Source: DASZZX01 sp036260415 (GTDB lineage Bacteria > Actinomycetota > Nitriliruptoria > Nitriliruptorales > JAHWKO01). Taken from it: a stretch of 19,601 nucleotides of DNA. The notes under the pieces are model-generated. The model was not told the DNA's origin. It did not search any database and was given only the letters and a program-made list of their open reading frames with translations. The stretch is from assembly GCA_036260415.1 (NCBI GenBank), contig DASZZX010000110.1, positions 1 through 19,601 of the forward strand, in the 5' to 3' direction. The position numbers and the translations under genes are program-made. This document shows, piece by piece, positions 12,318 through 19,601 of the stretch (position 1 is its first letter; each line of letters starts with the position of its first letter).

Positions 12318-14269
12318 CGGATGGCCTCCTCCAGCTCCTCGCCGACGAGCTCGACCTCGCCCTCTTCCCACCTGGGCCAGTACCAGCCCATGAGCCCGGT
12401 CGCGGCGACGAGCGCGCCCACGACGCCGACCCAGAACTGACGCACCAGCATGGCGTAGAAGATGGTGGTGACCGCCAAGGAGACCACGAACGGCCAGAAG
12501 CTCGGGGCGGGCATGGCCATGACGTTCTCGGCTTCGGCGTCGATGCCCCCGGTCGCCAGCGTGTAGTGCTCGACCTCGCCCTCCGGAGGGAGCAGCACGG
12601 GCCGGTCGTGCTGTGGCTCCTCCTCGGCGCCGACGCGCTGCATCTCTGGCTCCCACAGCGGGTAGAGGCTCGTGACACGTGGCAGTTCCAGGAAGTTGTA
12701 CTCGGGCGGGGGCGAGCTGATCGCCCACTCCAGGGTGTCGGCGTCCCAGGGGTTGGCCCCGGCAGGTCGGCCGCGCCGCATGCTCCAGAAGATGTTGATG
12801 AACGACAGCGCGAACCCGAGCGCAAGCGCGTACGCCCCGACCGTGGCCACCAGGTTGATGCCCCCCCAGCCGACGTCGGCCGGGTAGGTGTAGTAGCGCC
12901 GCGGCATGCCCCACAGCCCCACCACATGCAGCGGGAAGAACGTCACGTTGAACCCGATGAACGCCAACCAGAAGCTCACCTTGCCGAGCGGCTCGCTGAG
13001 CATCCTGCCGGTGATCTTCGGCAGCCAGTAGTAGACGGCCGCGAACACCGGGAACACCGAGCCTCCCACCAGCGTGTAGTGGAAGTGCGCCACGACGAAG
13101 TAGCTGTCCTGGGCCTGGAAGTCGAAGGGGACCATCGCCACCATCACGCCGGTGATGCCGCCCAGCAGGAAGATGAACATGGTCCCCAGCACCCACAGCA
13201 TGGGCGTGGCGAAGCTTGGTCGTCCCTTCCAGAGCGTGGCGATCCACGCGAAGAACTGCACACCGCTCGGGAGGCTGACGAAGAAGCTCGCGGCGGAGAA
13301 GAAGCTCAGCGCCATGAAGCCGAGCCCGACCGTGAACATGTGGTGCACCCACACGCCGAAGCTGAAGAAGCCGATCGCGACCAGGGCGGTGGCGACCAGC
13401 AGGTACCCGGCCAGGGGGGTCCGCGACAGCGATGCGACGATCATCGAGACGGCGCCGGTGGCCGGCACGAACACGATGTAGACCTCGGGGTGTCCCCAGA
13501 GCCAGAAGAGGTGCTGGAAGAGGACCGGGTCGCCACCGCTGCCGGGGTCGAAGAAGTTGAAGCCGAACACCCGGTCGAACTCGAGCAGGACCTGCGCCAG
13601 TGTGACCGCCGGCAGGGCGAACACCATCATGAAGCTCATGACGACGATGCCCCACACGAAGATGGGCAGGCGGCTGACCGTCATGCCCGGGGCCCGCATC
13701 TTGAAGGTGGTGACGATGAAGTTGATGCCACCGACCGTGGTCGAGATGCCGAGCAGCGCCATGCCGAGCGCCCAGTAGTCGATCGACTGGGTGGGGCTGT
13801 ACTCCTTGCCGGTGAACGGCACGTAGGCGAACCAGCCACCGTCGGGGATGTCGCCCACCAGGAGGCTGGAGTAGGTCAGGATCCCGGCCATCAAGAAGAT
13901 CCAGTAGGAGAGCATGTTCAGCCGCGGGAACGCCATGTCCCTCGTCCCGAGCTGCAGCGGCAGGAAGTAGTTGCCGAACCCGGCCCAGATCGTCGTGTTG
14001 AACAGGAAGATCATCGTGGTGCCGTGCATGGTCATCAGCTGGTTGAAGACCTGCGGCGACACCAGATCGAGCTCTGGCTGGGCGAGCTGGGTGCGCATCA
14101 TCAGCGCTTGGATGCCGCCCAGCACGAAGAACGTGAGCGAGGTGACCAGGTAGCGGCGGCCCACGCGCTTGTGGTCGACGCTGCTGAAGAAGCCCACGAG
14201 CCCGGGCTTGTCGGACCAGATCCGGTCCAGGCGCTCGTGGGTGGTGGCGCGCTCCAGCGTGGATGTCAC
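12314..14269 (-). CDS. ctaD: Cytochrome c oxidase subunit I with C-terminal membrane extension
   Basis: This 651-aa catalytic subunit reduces O2 at heme a3/CuB. Heme a ligands are H82 (MHGTTM) and H397; heme a3 is bound by H395 (AHFHYTLVGG). CuB is bound by H260 of WGHPEVY and by H309/H310 (VHHMFTVG), and Y264 is the cross-linked Tyr. E262 in HPEVY is the D-channel glutamate, marking a type A1 site. At the expected K-channel lysine (TGVK in most type A1 enzymes) the sequence reads SGVQ (Q338). About 150 C-terminal residues past the core (NPWDADTLEW onward) include two extra helices (about 590-608, 612-630) resembling a fused subunit IV. The start GTG overlaps the ctaC stop as GTGA. From memory it resembles the coxN branch of coxMNOP oxidases. 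Confidence 0.96.
   Translation of the reverse strand: MTSTLERATTHERLDRIWSDKPGLVGFFSSVDHKRVGRRYLVTSLTFFVLGGIQALMMRTQLAQPELDLVSPQVFNQLMTMHGTTMIFLFNTTIWAGFGNYFLPLQLGTRDMAFPRLNMLSYWIFLMAGILTYSSLLVGDIPDGGWFAYVPFTGKEYSPTQSIDYWALGMALLGISTTVGGINFIVTTFKMRAPGMTVSRLPIFVWGIVVMSFMMVFALPAVTLAQVLLEFDRVFGFNFFDPGSGGDPVLFQHLFWLWGHPEVYIVFVPATGAVSMIVASLSRTPLAGYLLVATALVAIGFFSFGVWVHHMFTVGLGFMALSFFSAASFFVSLPSGVQFFAWIATLWKGRPSFATPMLWVLGTMFIFLLGGITGVMVAMVPFDFQAQDSYFVVAHFHYTLVGGSVFPVFAAVYYWLPKITGRMLSEPLGKVSFWLAFIGFNVTFFPLHVVGLWGMPRRYYTYPADVGWGGINLVATVGAYALALGFALSFINIFWSMRRGRPAGANPWDADTLEWAISSPPPEYNFLELPRVTSLYPLWEPEMQRVGAEEEPQHDRPVLLPPEGEVEHYTLATGGIDAEAENVMAMPAPSFWPFVVSLAVTTIFYAMLVRQFWVGVVGALVAATGLMGWYWPRWEEGEVELVGEELEEAIR
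12325..12332 (-). promoter_or_regulatory. Shine-Dalgarno at the end of ctaD serving the mini-ORF
   Basis: GGAGGAGG on the minus strand, inside the last codons of ctaD, is placed seven bases before ATG 12317. The ctaE GTG at 12282 has only a weak ggtggg. Confidence 0.7.
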
Positions 14270-15279
14270 TCGAGCTTCTCCAGGTAGTCCACGAGGGCCT
14301 CGAGCTCGTCCGGCTCGAGGGTGGTGATGGGCGGCATCTCGTTGCCCGGCTTGATGGTCTGAGAGTTCACGACCCAGCCGGCGAGCTGGCCGCGCTCGTT
14401 GGGGAGGATCCCCGCGCCGAGCGTCTCGCGGCTGGCGAAGTGTGTGAGGTCGGGCGCGAAGTCGCCGTCGGCGGAGGTGCCACGGATGGTGTGGCAGCCG
14501 GCGCAGGCGTGCTCCTCGAACAGCTCCTCACCCCGGCTGTCCTGCACGGCCGCCGGCCGGGCCTGCGCCGCCGCCCACTCCTCGAACTCCGCCTCGGGCT
14601 GGGCGATGACCAGGAACAGCATGTTCGCGTGCTGCAGCCCGCAGTACTCGGCGCAGAAGCCGCGGTAGGTGCCCGGCTCGCTGGCCTCGAGCACGAGACG
14701 GTTGGTCCGCCCCGGCACCAGGTCGGCCTTGCCCTCCAGCTCCGGCACCCAGAAGCTGTGGATCACGTCGTCGGACTCGAGGACGAGCTCGACCTTGGTG
14801 CCCACCGGGATGTGGACCTCGTTCGCGGTGGTGAAGTCCTGCTCCGGGTAGAAGACCTCCCACCAGAACTGGTGAGCGACGACCTGGACCTCCATCGTGC
14901 CCCGCTGCGGCTCGCCAGCCAGCGACGCGAACGTCACCACCATCATCGAAAGCAGCACCACGAGCGGGATCACCACGCCGAAGCTCACGATGAACCTGGT
15001 GTCGCGGAAACGCTCCTCGTCGTCGTCGCGCCGCCGCCGGAACAACGCGTACCCGAGCAGTCCCAGCGTCAGCAGGACGACCGCCGTCGAGGCCCATAGG
15101 GAGACGTAGAAGAGATCGAGCTGCCGCTGAGCGCCGGCTCCCTTGGGGGCCAGTGAGCCCTGCTGCAAGCTGCTGCAGGCGGCCGCGAGCGCGGCGACGA
15201 CCCCCCATGCCAGCACGGAACGGACCGCCGACCGGTCGCGTGGCGTGCGCGACCTGCGCTGCGGCGGGGGCCCCCACAT
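14266..15279 (-). CDS. ctaC: Cytochrome c oxidase subunit II with fused cytochrome c domain (caa3 type)
   Basis: This protein is 337 aa from ATG 15279. A lipobox LAAAC (C35) predicts a lipoprotein, followed by two membrane helices (about 57-80, 97-118). The CuA cupredoxin domain has ligands H174, C209, E211, C213, H217 and M220 (CAEYCGLQHANM). The C-terminal cytochrome c domain has C259-A-G-C262-H263 and Met M315 (NEMPP). It accepts electrons directly from cytochrome c or the bcc complex and hands them to CtaD. The start is uncertain: ATG 15279 has no Shine-Dalgarno and sits between C- and G-runs that can form a hairpin, whereas a TTG at 15372 overlaps the preceding stop as TTGA and would add 31 residues before the signal peptide. 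Confidence 0.95.
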   Translation of the reverse strand: MWGPPPQRRSRTPRDRSAVRSVLAWGVVAALAAACSSLQQGSLAPKGAGAQRQLDLFYVSLWASTAVVLLTLGLLGYALFRRRRDDDEERFRDTRFIVSFGVVIPLVVLLSMMVVTFASLAGEPQRGTMEVQVVAHQFWWEVFYPEQDFTTANEVHIPVGTKVELVLESDDVIHSFWVPELEGKADLVPGRTNRLVLEASEPGTYRGFCAEYCGLQHANMLFLVIAQPEAEFEEWAAAQARPAAVQDSRGEELFEEHACAGCHTIRGTSADGDFAPDLTHFASRETLGAGILPNERGQLAGWVVNSQTIKPGNEMPPITTLEPDELEALVDYLEKLE

Positions 15280-15368
15280 GGGGGGGACTGTAGTCGGGGC
15301 GGCCGAGCCGGCGACACCCGGGCGGCCGGCCCGAGCCTGGCCGTCCGGACGGTCGCACCCTGCCCCGC

Positions 15369-16613
15369 TCAACCGCTGAGCGCCCGGGCCTGCGTTTCGA
15401 TCACGCGCCGGATGGTGTCGACGTGCTGGGCCGCTTCGTGCTCCTGGGCGGTCGCGTCGACCACTCCCCCGGTCGCCTGCTCCAGCAGCTCACCGAGCTC
15501 AGCGGCCCAGTCGGCCAGCGACTCCATGGCCTGCTCCTGCGCCGGCTGATCCTCCGAGCGAACCGCCTCGGCGTACGCGATGAAGTCGTCCACGTGGCGG
15601 ATCCACAGCTCCTCGAGCCTGACGCCCGCCGCCTCCCCCAGCTGCGCGGCGGTCGTCTCGCCGAGCAGTTGGGCGTTCTCGTCGACCACTGCGTGGGCGT
15701 GCTCGAAGTCCTCGGACCGGTCGGCCAGCCTGGCCCGGGTCATCGCACCGATGAGGAAGGCACTGTCCACCATGCGTCCGGACAGCTCCACACGCAGCGT
15801 GGACGCCTCCGACGTGACGTCACCCGCCAGCTCGGCCGTCTCGGCCACCGGCTCGGCGACCTCCGCAGCCAGCTCGGCGGCCTTCTCCAGCGCGGTGAGC
15901 AGATCCGCGTACCAGTCCTCCTCCTCCGCTTGCGTCTCGAAGACAGCGGTCACGGTGGCGACGTGCTCCTCCAACGCGGGGACGATCGCCTCCGGGTCGG
16001 CGGCGCCGCCGGTGATGTCCTCCAGCAGGTCGGCGAGGGTCGCGTCAGCCCTCTCGATCTCCTCCTGCGCCGTCTCCCTCGCACTGTCGACGTCGGTGGC
16101 GATGGCCTCGGAGATCACCAACAGGCTGCCGGTGTGCGACGACCAGTCCTCCTCGAAGCGGAGGCCGACCTCGCTGTCGAAGTGCTCGACGAACAGCACA
16201 CGGAGCTCGTCGCCAACACCTGTCAATGCGTGCTCGGCGGCGCGCAGCGCGTCGTGCTGCTCCTCTACGGTGGCCTGCCCGGCGAAGCCGAGCAGGACCA
16301 CGTAGTGGCGCAGCAGGAAGTCGAGCTGGGTGGCGAACTCCGCGGCGGTGTCGTGCGGCTCGCCGGCCGGGTCGACGGGCTCCACCAGCGCGGCCGCCAG
16401 GCCGGTGGCCCACACGTCCATGTGCTCGGCGGCGGCGTGCAGCTCCTCCAGCTCCAGGTCGTGCACAGTCTCCTCGCGTGGAGGCGTCTCCGGCGCCGGC
16501 GGCGACGTCTCGCCGCCTGCGCCCCGCGACGATTCCCCAGAGGCGCAGGCGACCACCACGAACGACAGCCCCACGATCAGGAGCGACGGGGTGCGTGGAC
16601 GGCGTGGGCTCAT
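15369..16613 (-). CDS. Acidic helical lipoprotein with internal duplication, first gene of the oxidase operon
   Basis: This 414-aa protein has a signal peptide with lipobox VVAC (C23), then a Pro/Glu-rich tether (to about residue 50) and an almost wholly helical, acidic body. Two halves align: about 90-236 and 268-414. Each has a core of FEEDWSSH (W157, H160) or LEELWIRH (W337, H340), a TGG turn (201-203, 381-383) and a closing ETQA. From memory the helical repeats resemble Bacillus-type secreted proteins that databases label 'copper amine oxidase' without catalytic evidence. No catalytic motif is visible. It stands 90 bp before ctaC ATG (or overlaps it through TTGA), so an accessory role in the oxidase, for example metal binding, is possible but inferred. 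Confidence 0.85.
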   Translation of the reverse strand: MSPRRPRTPSLLIVGLSFVVVACASGESSRGAGGETSPPAPETPPREETVHDLELEELHAAAEHMDVWATGLAAALVEPVDPAGEPHDTAAEFATQLDFLLRHYVVLLGFAGQATVEEQHDALRAAEHALTGVGDELRVLFVEHFDSEVGLRFEEDWSSHTGSLLVISEAIATDVDSARETAQEEIERADATLADLLEDITGGAADPEAIVPALEEHVATVTAVFETQAEEEDWYADLLTALEKAAELAAEVAEPVAETAELAGDVTSEASTLRVELSGRMVDSAFLIGAMTRARLADRSEDFEHAHAVVDENAQLLGETTAAQLGEAAGVRLEELWIRHVDDFIAYAEAVRSEDQPAQEQAMESLADWAAELGELLEQATGGVVDATAQEHEAAQHVDTIRRVIETQARALSG

Positions 16614-16893
16614 CGCGTGGTCCCGGTCCGGAGTCGCTGCATAGCATGGCCGTCGCGTCGAGCCGTGCGCGCCCCCCCGCGTTCCCGAACGGCCGGTCTA
16701 TGGACGAGGAGACGTGACGGCGGTTGCCACCGGCGATCGGAGCGGTGTCGGGCCGTCGGCTGCGCGGCCCGGGCGGCGCCCGGACCGTCTGTGCGCCGCT
16801 CCGCGACCGGCCTCGAGGCGGGGCTGAGGGTTCCGAGCCCTGGCGGCCCCGGTGTCATTACCATCCAAGGACAGCGCGACGACCGGGCAGGCC
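16614..16893. other. Divergent intergenic region between the oxidase operon and DUF4191
   Basis: This 280-bp stretch has no convincing gene and must contain the oxidase-operon promoter. Short plus-strand frames exist (one ending in MDEET at about 16717), but their sequence is low-complexity. A TANNNT-like TTACCAT (16858-16864) lies 30 bp before the DUF4191 ATG and might be its -10, without a good -35. Confidence 0.4.
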
Positions 16894-17532
16894 ATGGACC
16901 GACTGCGCCAGATCCTCCTCGTCTTCCAGCGGACACGCCAGGCCGACCCGCGGCTCGTGCCGCTGATGGCGGGCGTCGCCCTTGGCAGCGCCGCCGCGGT
17001 GGTGCTGCTCGGCGTGCTGACCGGCAACCCGGTGATGGGGGCGATCGTCGGCGTGCTGCTGGGCCTGCTGGCCGCGTTCGTGGTGTTGGGGCGGCGAGCC
17101 ACCTCCGCGCAGCTGGGAGCGATCGAAGGTCGGCCAGGCGCCGCCCTGGCCGTCCTGCGAACCCTGCGTGGTCCCTGGCACGTGACCCCGGCGGTGGCGG
17201 CGACGCGCAAGCAGGATCTCGTGCACCGGGTGGTCGGTCGGCCCGGTGTCGTGCTGATCGCCGAGGGTTCGCCGTCACGCGTACGGTCGATGCTGCAGAA
17301 GGAACGTCGCCGGATGGGGCGCGTCGCCGGTGACCTCCCGATCCACGAGGTCGTGGTCGGCGACGACGACGGGCAGGTGCCGTTGCGGAAGCTCCGCGTG
17401 CACGTGCTGCGGCTGCCACGCAAGCTCAAGAAGGCACAGGTCAACGCCCTGGAACGCCGCCTGAACGCGCTGGGCAGCGACGAGCTGCCGATCCCCAAAG
17501 GGTACGTCCCACGCGGTGGACGTCGCCGGTAG
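16894..17532 (+). CDS. DUF4191 membrane protein
   Basis: This protein is 212 aa from ATG 16894. The N terminus RLRQILLVFQRTRQADPRLVPLM leads into two membrane helices (about 26-43 and 47-67). A cytoplasmic domain follows with the family hallmarks WHVTPAVAATRKQD, HRVVGRPGVVLIAEG, EVVVGDDDGQVPLRKL and LERRLNALGS. It matches from memory the actinobacterial DUF4191 family (Mycobacterium tuberculosis Rv2219 type), usually found next to lipoyl synthase lipA; no lipA is visible here. Function is unknown. A GTG at 16852 is in frame but would include a rare TTA codon and no clear Shine-Dalgarno. It is convergent with the crotonase gene, with only 12 bp between the two stops, so the genes must share or overlap terminators. 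Confidence 0.9.
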   Translation: MDRLRQILLVFQRTRQADPRLVPLMAGVALGSAAAVVLLGVLTGNPVMGAIVGVLLGLLAAFVVLGRRATSAQLGAIEGRPGAALAVLRTLRGPWHVTPAVAATRKQDLVHRVVGRPGVVLIAEGSPSRVRSMLQKERRRMGRVAGDLPIHEVVVGDDDGQVPLRKLRVHVLRLPRKLKKAQVNALERRLNALGSDELPIPKGYVPRGGRRR

Positions 17533-17544
17533 GCACGCGCCCGG

Positions 17545-18243
17545 TCAGGGACGGCCGGCGACGACGGCGCCGATGTCCTGGTCCAATCCCGCGAGCACGT
17601 CCTGGGCCACGTCCCATCGCAACCGCCGCTTGGTGGCGGCGTAGGCACCCGCCGGCAGCTGCGCGAGCGCTCGGGCGCGGGCCAGCGCCCGCGGCACGAC
17701 CTGATCGGGCGCTGCCAGCTCGTCGGCGAACCCGACGTCCACCGCGGCCGCCGCCGTCAGCCTCGCTCCCGGCAGGATCAGATCGTCCACACGGTCGGCA
17801 CGGACGTTGGCGCGGGCCAACGCGATGCCGAACCGGGGCAGCTGGTAGCCGATGGTGGTCTCGAGCAGCCCCCACGTGAACGGCCCGTCCGCCGCGACAG
17901 CGTGGTCGCACGCCATCGCCAGCAGGGTTCCCGCCGCCACGGCATGGCCGGTGGCGGCGCACACCACCGGGCGAGGTTCGACCCAAATCCGTAGACAGGT
18001 ACGCCCCAGCGCGGCGAGTAGCTCGTGCAACCCGTCGCGGTCGAGCGTGGCCAGGACCTTGGTGTCGAGGCCGGCGGTGAGGGACCCCTCCCGACCGGCG
18101 AGCACGACCGCGGAGGCGGCGGCGCAGGCGTCCAGCGCCGCATCGAGACGTCGCAGCGACCCGGTGTCCAGCGTGTTGCGGACCCCGTCGTCCATGGTGA
18201 GGGTCACGACCCCGTCCGCAGCCTCGTGGCGGTGGATGTCCAT
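17545..18243 (-). CDS. Enoyl-CoA hydratase/isomerase (crotonase) family protein
   Basis: This 232-aa single-domain crotonase is slightly short for the family (about 255). Seen: oxyanion-hole segment SLTAGLDTKVL (54-64), the CoA-site loop VCAATGHAVAAGTLLAMACDH (split by the Gly of the second oxyanion contact) and GLLETTIG, whose E128 aligns with catalytic Glu144 of rat hydratase. The second glutamate position appears to be Asp (VDDLILPG, D154). The usual GAGGTQRL is replaced by QLPRFGIALARA, as in a crotonase subgroup of uncertain substrate. The start ATG 18243 has AGAAGGT close upstream. It may act in fatty-acid or amino-acid CoA-ester breakdown; true hydratase activity is uncertain because of the Glu-to-Asp change. 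It lies 68 bp downstream of the serine-rich gene on the same strand. Confidence 0.87.
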   Translation of the reverse strand: MDIHRHEAADGVVTLTMDDGVRNTLDTGSLRRLDAALDACAAASAVVLAGREGSLTAGLDTKVLATLDRDGLHELLAALGRTCLRIWVEPRPVVCAATGHAVAAGTLLAMACDHAVAADGPFTWGLLETTIGYQLPRFGIALARANVRADRVDDLILPGARLTAAAAVDVGFADELAAPDQVVPRALARARALAQLPAGAYAATKRRLRWDVAQDVLAGLDQDIGAVVAGRP

Positions 18244-18311
18244 GGAGGACCTTCTCAGTGACAGATCGTGCGGCACGGCGCGTGGCGGTCGGATCGGCCC
18301 CGTGCAGGCAC

Positions 18312-19601
18312 TCAGCCGTCCTCGCCGTCCTCCTCCAGGCCCGGCGGGCAGCAGCGGTACTCCTGGGACTTCTCGAGCAGTTCGATCCGACGTTCGAGCA
18401 GGCGGTTCTCGAGCTCCTTGCGCTGCAGGTCGAGTTCTCTCTCACGCCGCAGGTCCGGCTCGCAGATGTCGCAGTCGTCGAGGCAGCCGCGCACCAGGAC
18501 GCCCGGTGTCGGCAGGGCGATCTCGCGCGTCCAGCCGAAGCGCCGCTGTGCCTCCTCGGTGACCTCGCCGTCGTCGTCGACGAGCCCGTCCTCGACCAGC
18601 TCCTGGTGGACCGCCGCCAGGGCCGCCTCGCGGACCGCGCGGGACAGCGGTTCGTGCACCAGCGCGAAGGCGGTGGCCAGCCGGCTCGACGCTGGCAACT
18701 CCGTCGTGCCGACCGGTCCGGCCTGCTCGCGTTCGATCGCGCTGACCCGCGCTGCCCGCTCGACCTCCAGACGTCCCTTGCTGGTGGCGACCACCGGGCG
18801 GGCGATGACGCCGACGCCGCCCGTCCGGGTCGGAGGAGCCAGGGTCACCCCCGTGGGCGCGGCTGGGTCGAGCACCTCCAGGTCCACCGCAACCAACTCG
18901 AAGCGCACCTGCTGGCACTTGACGAGCTTGTAGAACAGGAACGTCAACGCTCGACAGCGGTTGGGGTTGGCGAACGACCTCGACGCTGACTCGAAGTGAT
19001 CCTCGGACTCGCCCTCGCGGTGGCTGCGTGTCTCCACCTCACCCACGGACGTGGAGCTCAGCGCGCGCGTCGCAACCTCGACGTGCCGGCTGGACGACTC
19101 CGCGTGACGGCTGACAGATCGGGCGAAGGTGGACAGCGACTGGGCGTCGTACGAACTGCCCGACACCGAGCCGCCGATCTCGACGATCCCCAGGTCGATG
19201 CCGGCGCCACCACCGCCGCTGACCGACGACTCGCTGAACGACGACGCAGAACGGCTGGACTCGACCTGGCTGACGTTGCTCATGGCGTGGGCCATGCCGG
19301 CGGCGAAGTACGACTCCTCCGAGGTCGCCTCCTGCCGATAGGCCAGGCTCGTCTCGCTGTCGAAGGTGAACCGGCTGTGGCGGTCACTGGTGAACAGCCG
19401 CACCTGCTCGCCCGGCAGCAGTGTCGTGCTGTAGATGAGATCGCCGACACTGACCGGCCCAGCGCAACGGGTCAATCGCAAGCGCAGTGTGACCTGGACC
19501 GGCACGATCCGGCGGCGGTCGTCCACCGTCACGACGGGGCGGAAGGGCAGGCGGTAGGCGACATCGATGGTGTCGCACACCGCACACGGTTCCAGTTCTG
19601 G
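18312..19601 (-). CDS. Serine-rich, coiled-coil protein of unknown function, N terminus outside the window
   Basis: At least 429 residues are open to the edge; a GTG at 19580 exists but the frame continues upstream (PELEPCAV...). Order seen: a beta-rich part (VPVQVTLRLRL ... DLIYSTTLLPGEQVRLFTSDRHSR), then a helical region of about 130 residues very rich in Ser, Glu and His. A glycine hairpin GGGGAGIDLGIVEIGG lies inside it, and NPNRCRALTFLFYKLVKCQQ follows. A globular part comes next, then a cysteine cluster (CLDDCDICEP), a charged heptad coiled coil (RERELDLQRKELENRLLERR) and a final YRCCPPG. From memory similar hypothetical proteins occur in other bacteria, always unassigned. No signal peptide or catalytic motif is visible. 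The crotonase lies downstream in the same direction. Confidence 0.8.
   Translation of the reverse strand, partial: PELEPCAVCDTIDVAYRLPFRPVVTVDDRRRIVPVQVTLRLRLTRCAGPVSVGDLIYSTTLLPGEQVRLFTSDRHSRFTFDSETSLAYRQEATSEESYFAAGMAHAMSNVSQVESSRSASSFSESSVSGGGGAGIDLGIVEIGGSVSGSSYDAQSLSTFARSVSRHAESSSRHVEVATRALSSTSVGEVETRSHREGESEDHFESASRSFANPNRCRALTFLFYKLVKCQQVRFELVAVDLEVLDPAAPTGVTLAPPTRTGGVGVIARPVVATSKGRLEVERAARVSAIEREQAGPVGTTELPASSRLATAFALVHEPLSRAVREAALAAVHQELVEDGLVDDDGEVTEEAQRRFGWTREIALPTPGVLVRGCLDDCDICEPDLRRERELDLQRKELENRLLERRIELLEKSQEYRCCPPGLEEDGEDG

Noticed and set aside
12155..14287. A 710-codon open frame on the plus strand antisense to ctaD/ctaE
   Set aside because: Its translation is low-complexity Glu/His/Arg/Asp-rich, a typical shadow of high third-position GC; the opposite strand encodes unmistakable oxidase subunits.
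15423..17333. A 636-codon plus-strand frame opposite the lipoprotein gene
   Set aside because: It spans the intergenic region and overlaps DUF4191 in another frame; composition is Arg/Leu/Gly-biased with no motif.

Overview
The window is very GC-rich, densely coding DNA from a high-GC Gram-positive bacterium. A WhiB regulator, a DUF4191 membrane protein and an actinobacterial-type qcrCAB (diheme cytochrome c, three-helix Rieske protein, cytochrome b) point to Actinomycetota. The cytochrome-c-fused CtaC and a heptose-type kinase/nucleotidyltransferase suggest a deep-branching lineage such as Nitriliruptoria; that placement is inference from gene content. No rRNA, tRNA, insertion sequence or CRISPR array was seen.

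Layout. (1) 1-2589, + strand: an overlapping sugar operon made of a 5'-truncated HldE-like kinase/nucleotidyltransferase, a classical SDR and a GT9 (heptosyltransferase-family) glycosyltransferase. (2) 2590-6031: small conserved genes (a 93-aa family, WhiB, DUF2267, an alpha/beta hydrolase, DUF4383) separated by repeat-rich intergenic DNA. The repeats are a decayed ~58-bp array that duplicates a gene tail, a 36-bp array, a 21-bp array and two 44-bp long palindromes. (3) 6140-9989, + strand: qcrC, qcrA, qcrB and a proline-rich two-helix protein. (4) 16613-10033, - strand, convergent with (3): a duplicated helical lipoprotein, ctaC with fused cytochrome c, ctaD, ctaE, a small membrane protein, ctaG and a monoheme cytochrome c lipoprotein, i.e. 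a complete caa3-type oxidase operon. (5) 16894-19601: DUF4191 (+), a crotonase (-) and the 3' part of a serine-rich, coiled-coil protein (-) of unknown function that runs off the window.

How it works together: the Qcr complex oxidises menaquinol or quinol and passes electrons through its diheme subunit. The caa3 oxidase receives electrons through its fused heme c domain, possibly helped by the small lipoprotein cytochrome c, and reduces O2. CtaG serves copper insertion. Most junctions in both respiratory operons and in the sugar operon are 4-nt NTGA stop/start overlaps. Two junctions (before qcrA and before ctaE) contain very short ORFs with strong Shine-Dalgarno sequences, which look like translational-coupling relays.

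Most worth a second look: the two mini-ORF junctions, the duplicated W-x-x-H lipoprotein that leads the oxidase operon, the glutamine at the expected K-channel lysine of CtaD, the serine-rich C-terminal-cysteine protein at the right edge, and the cluster of repeats between 0.2 and 4.5 kb.
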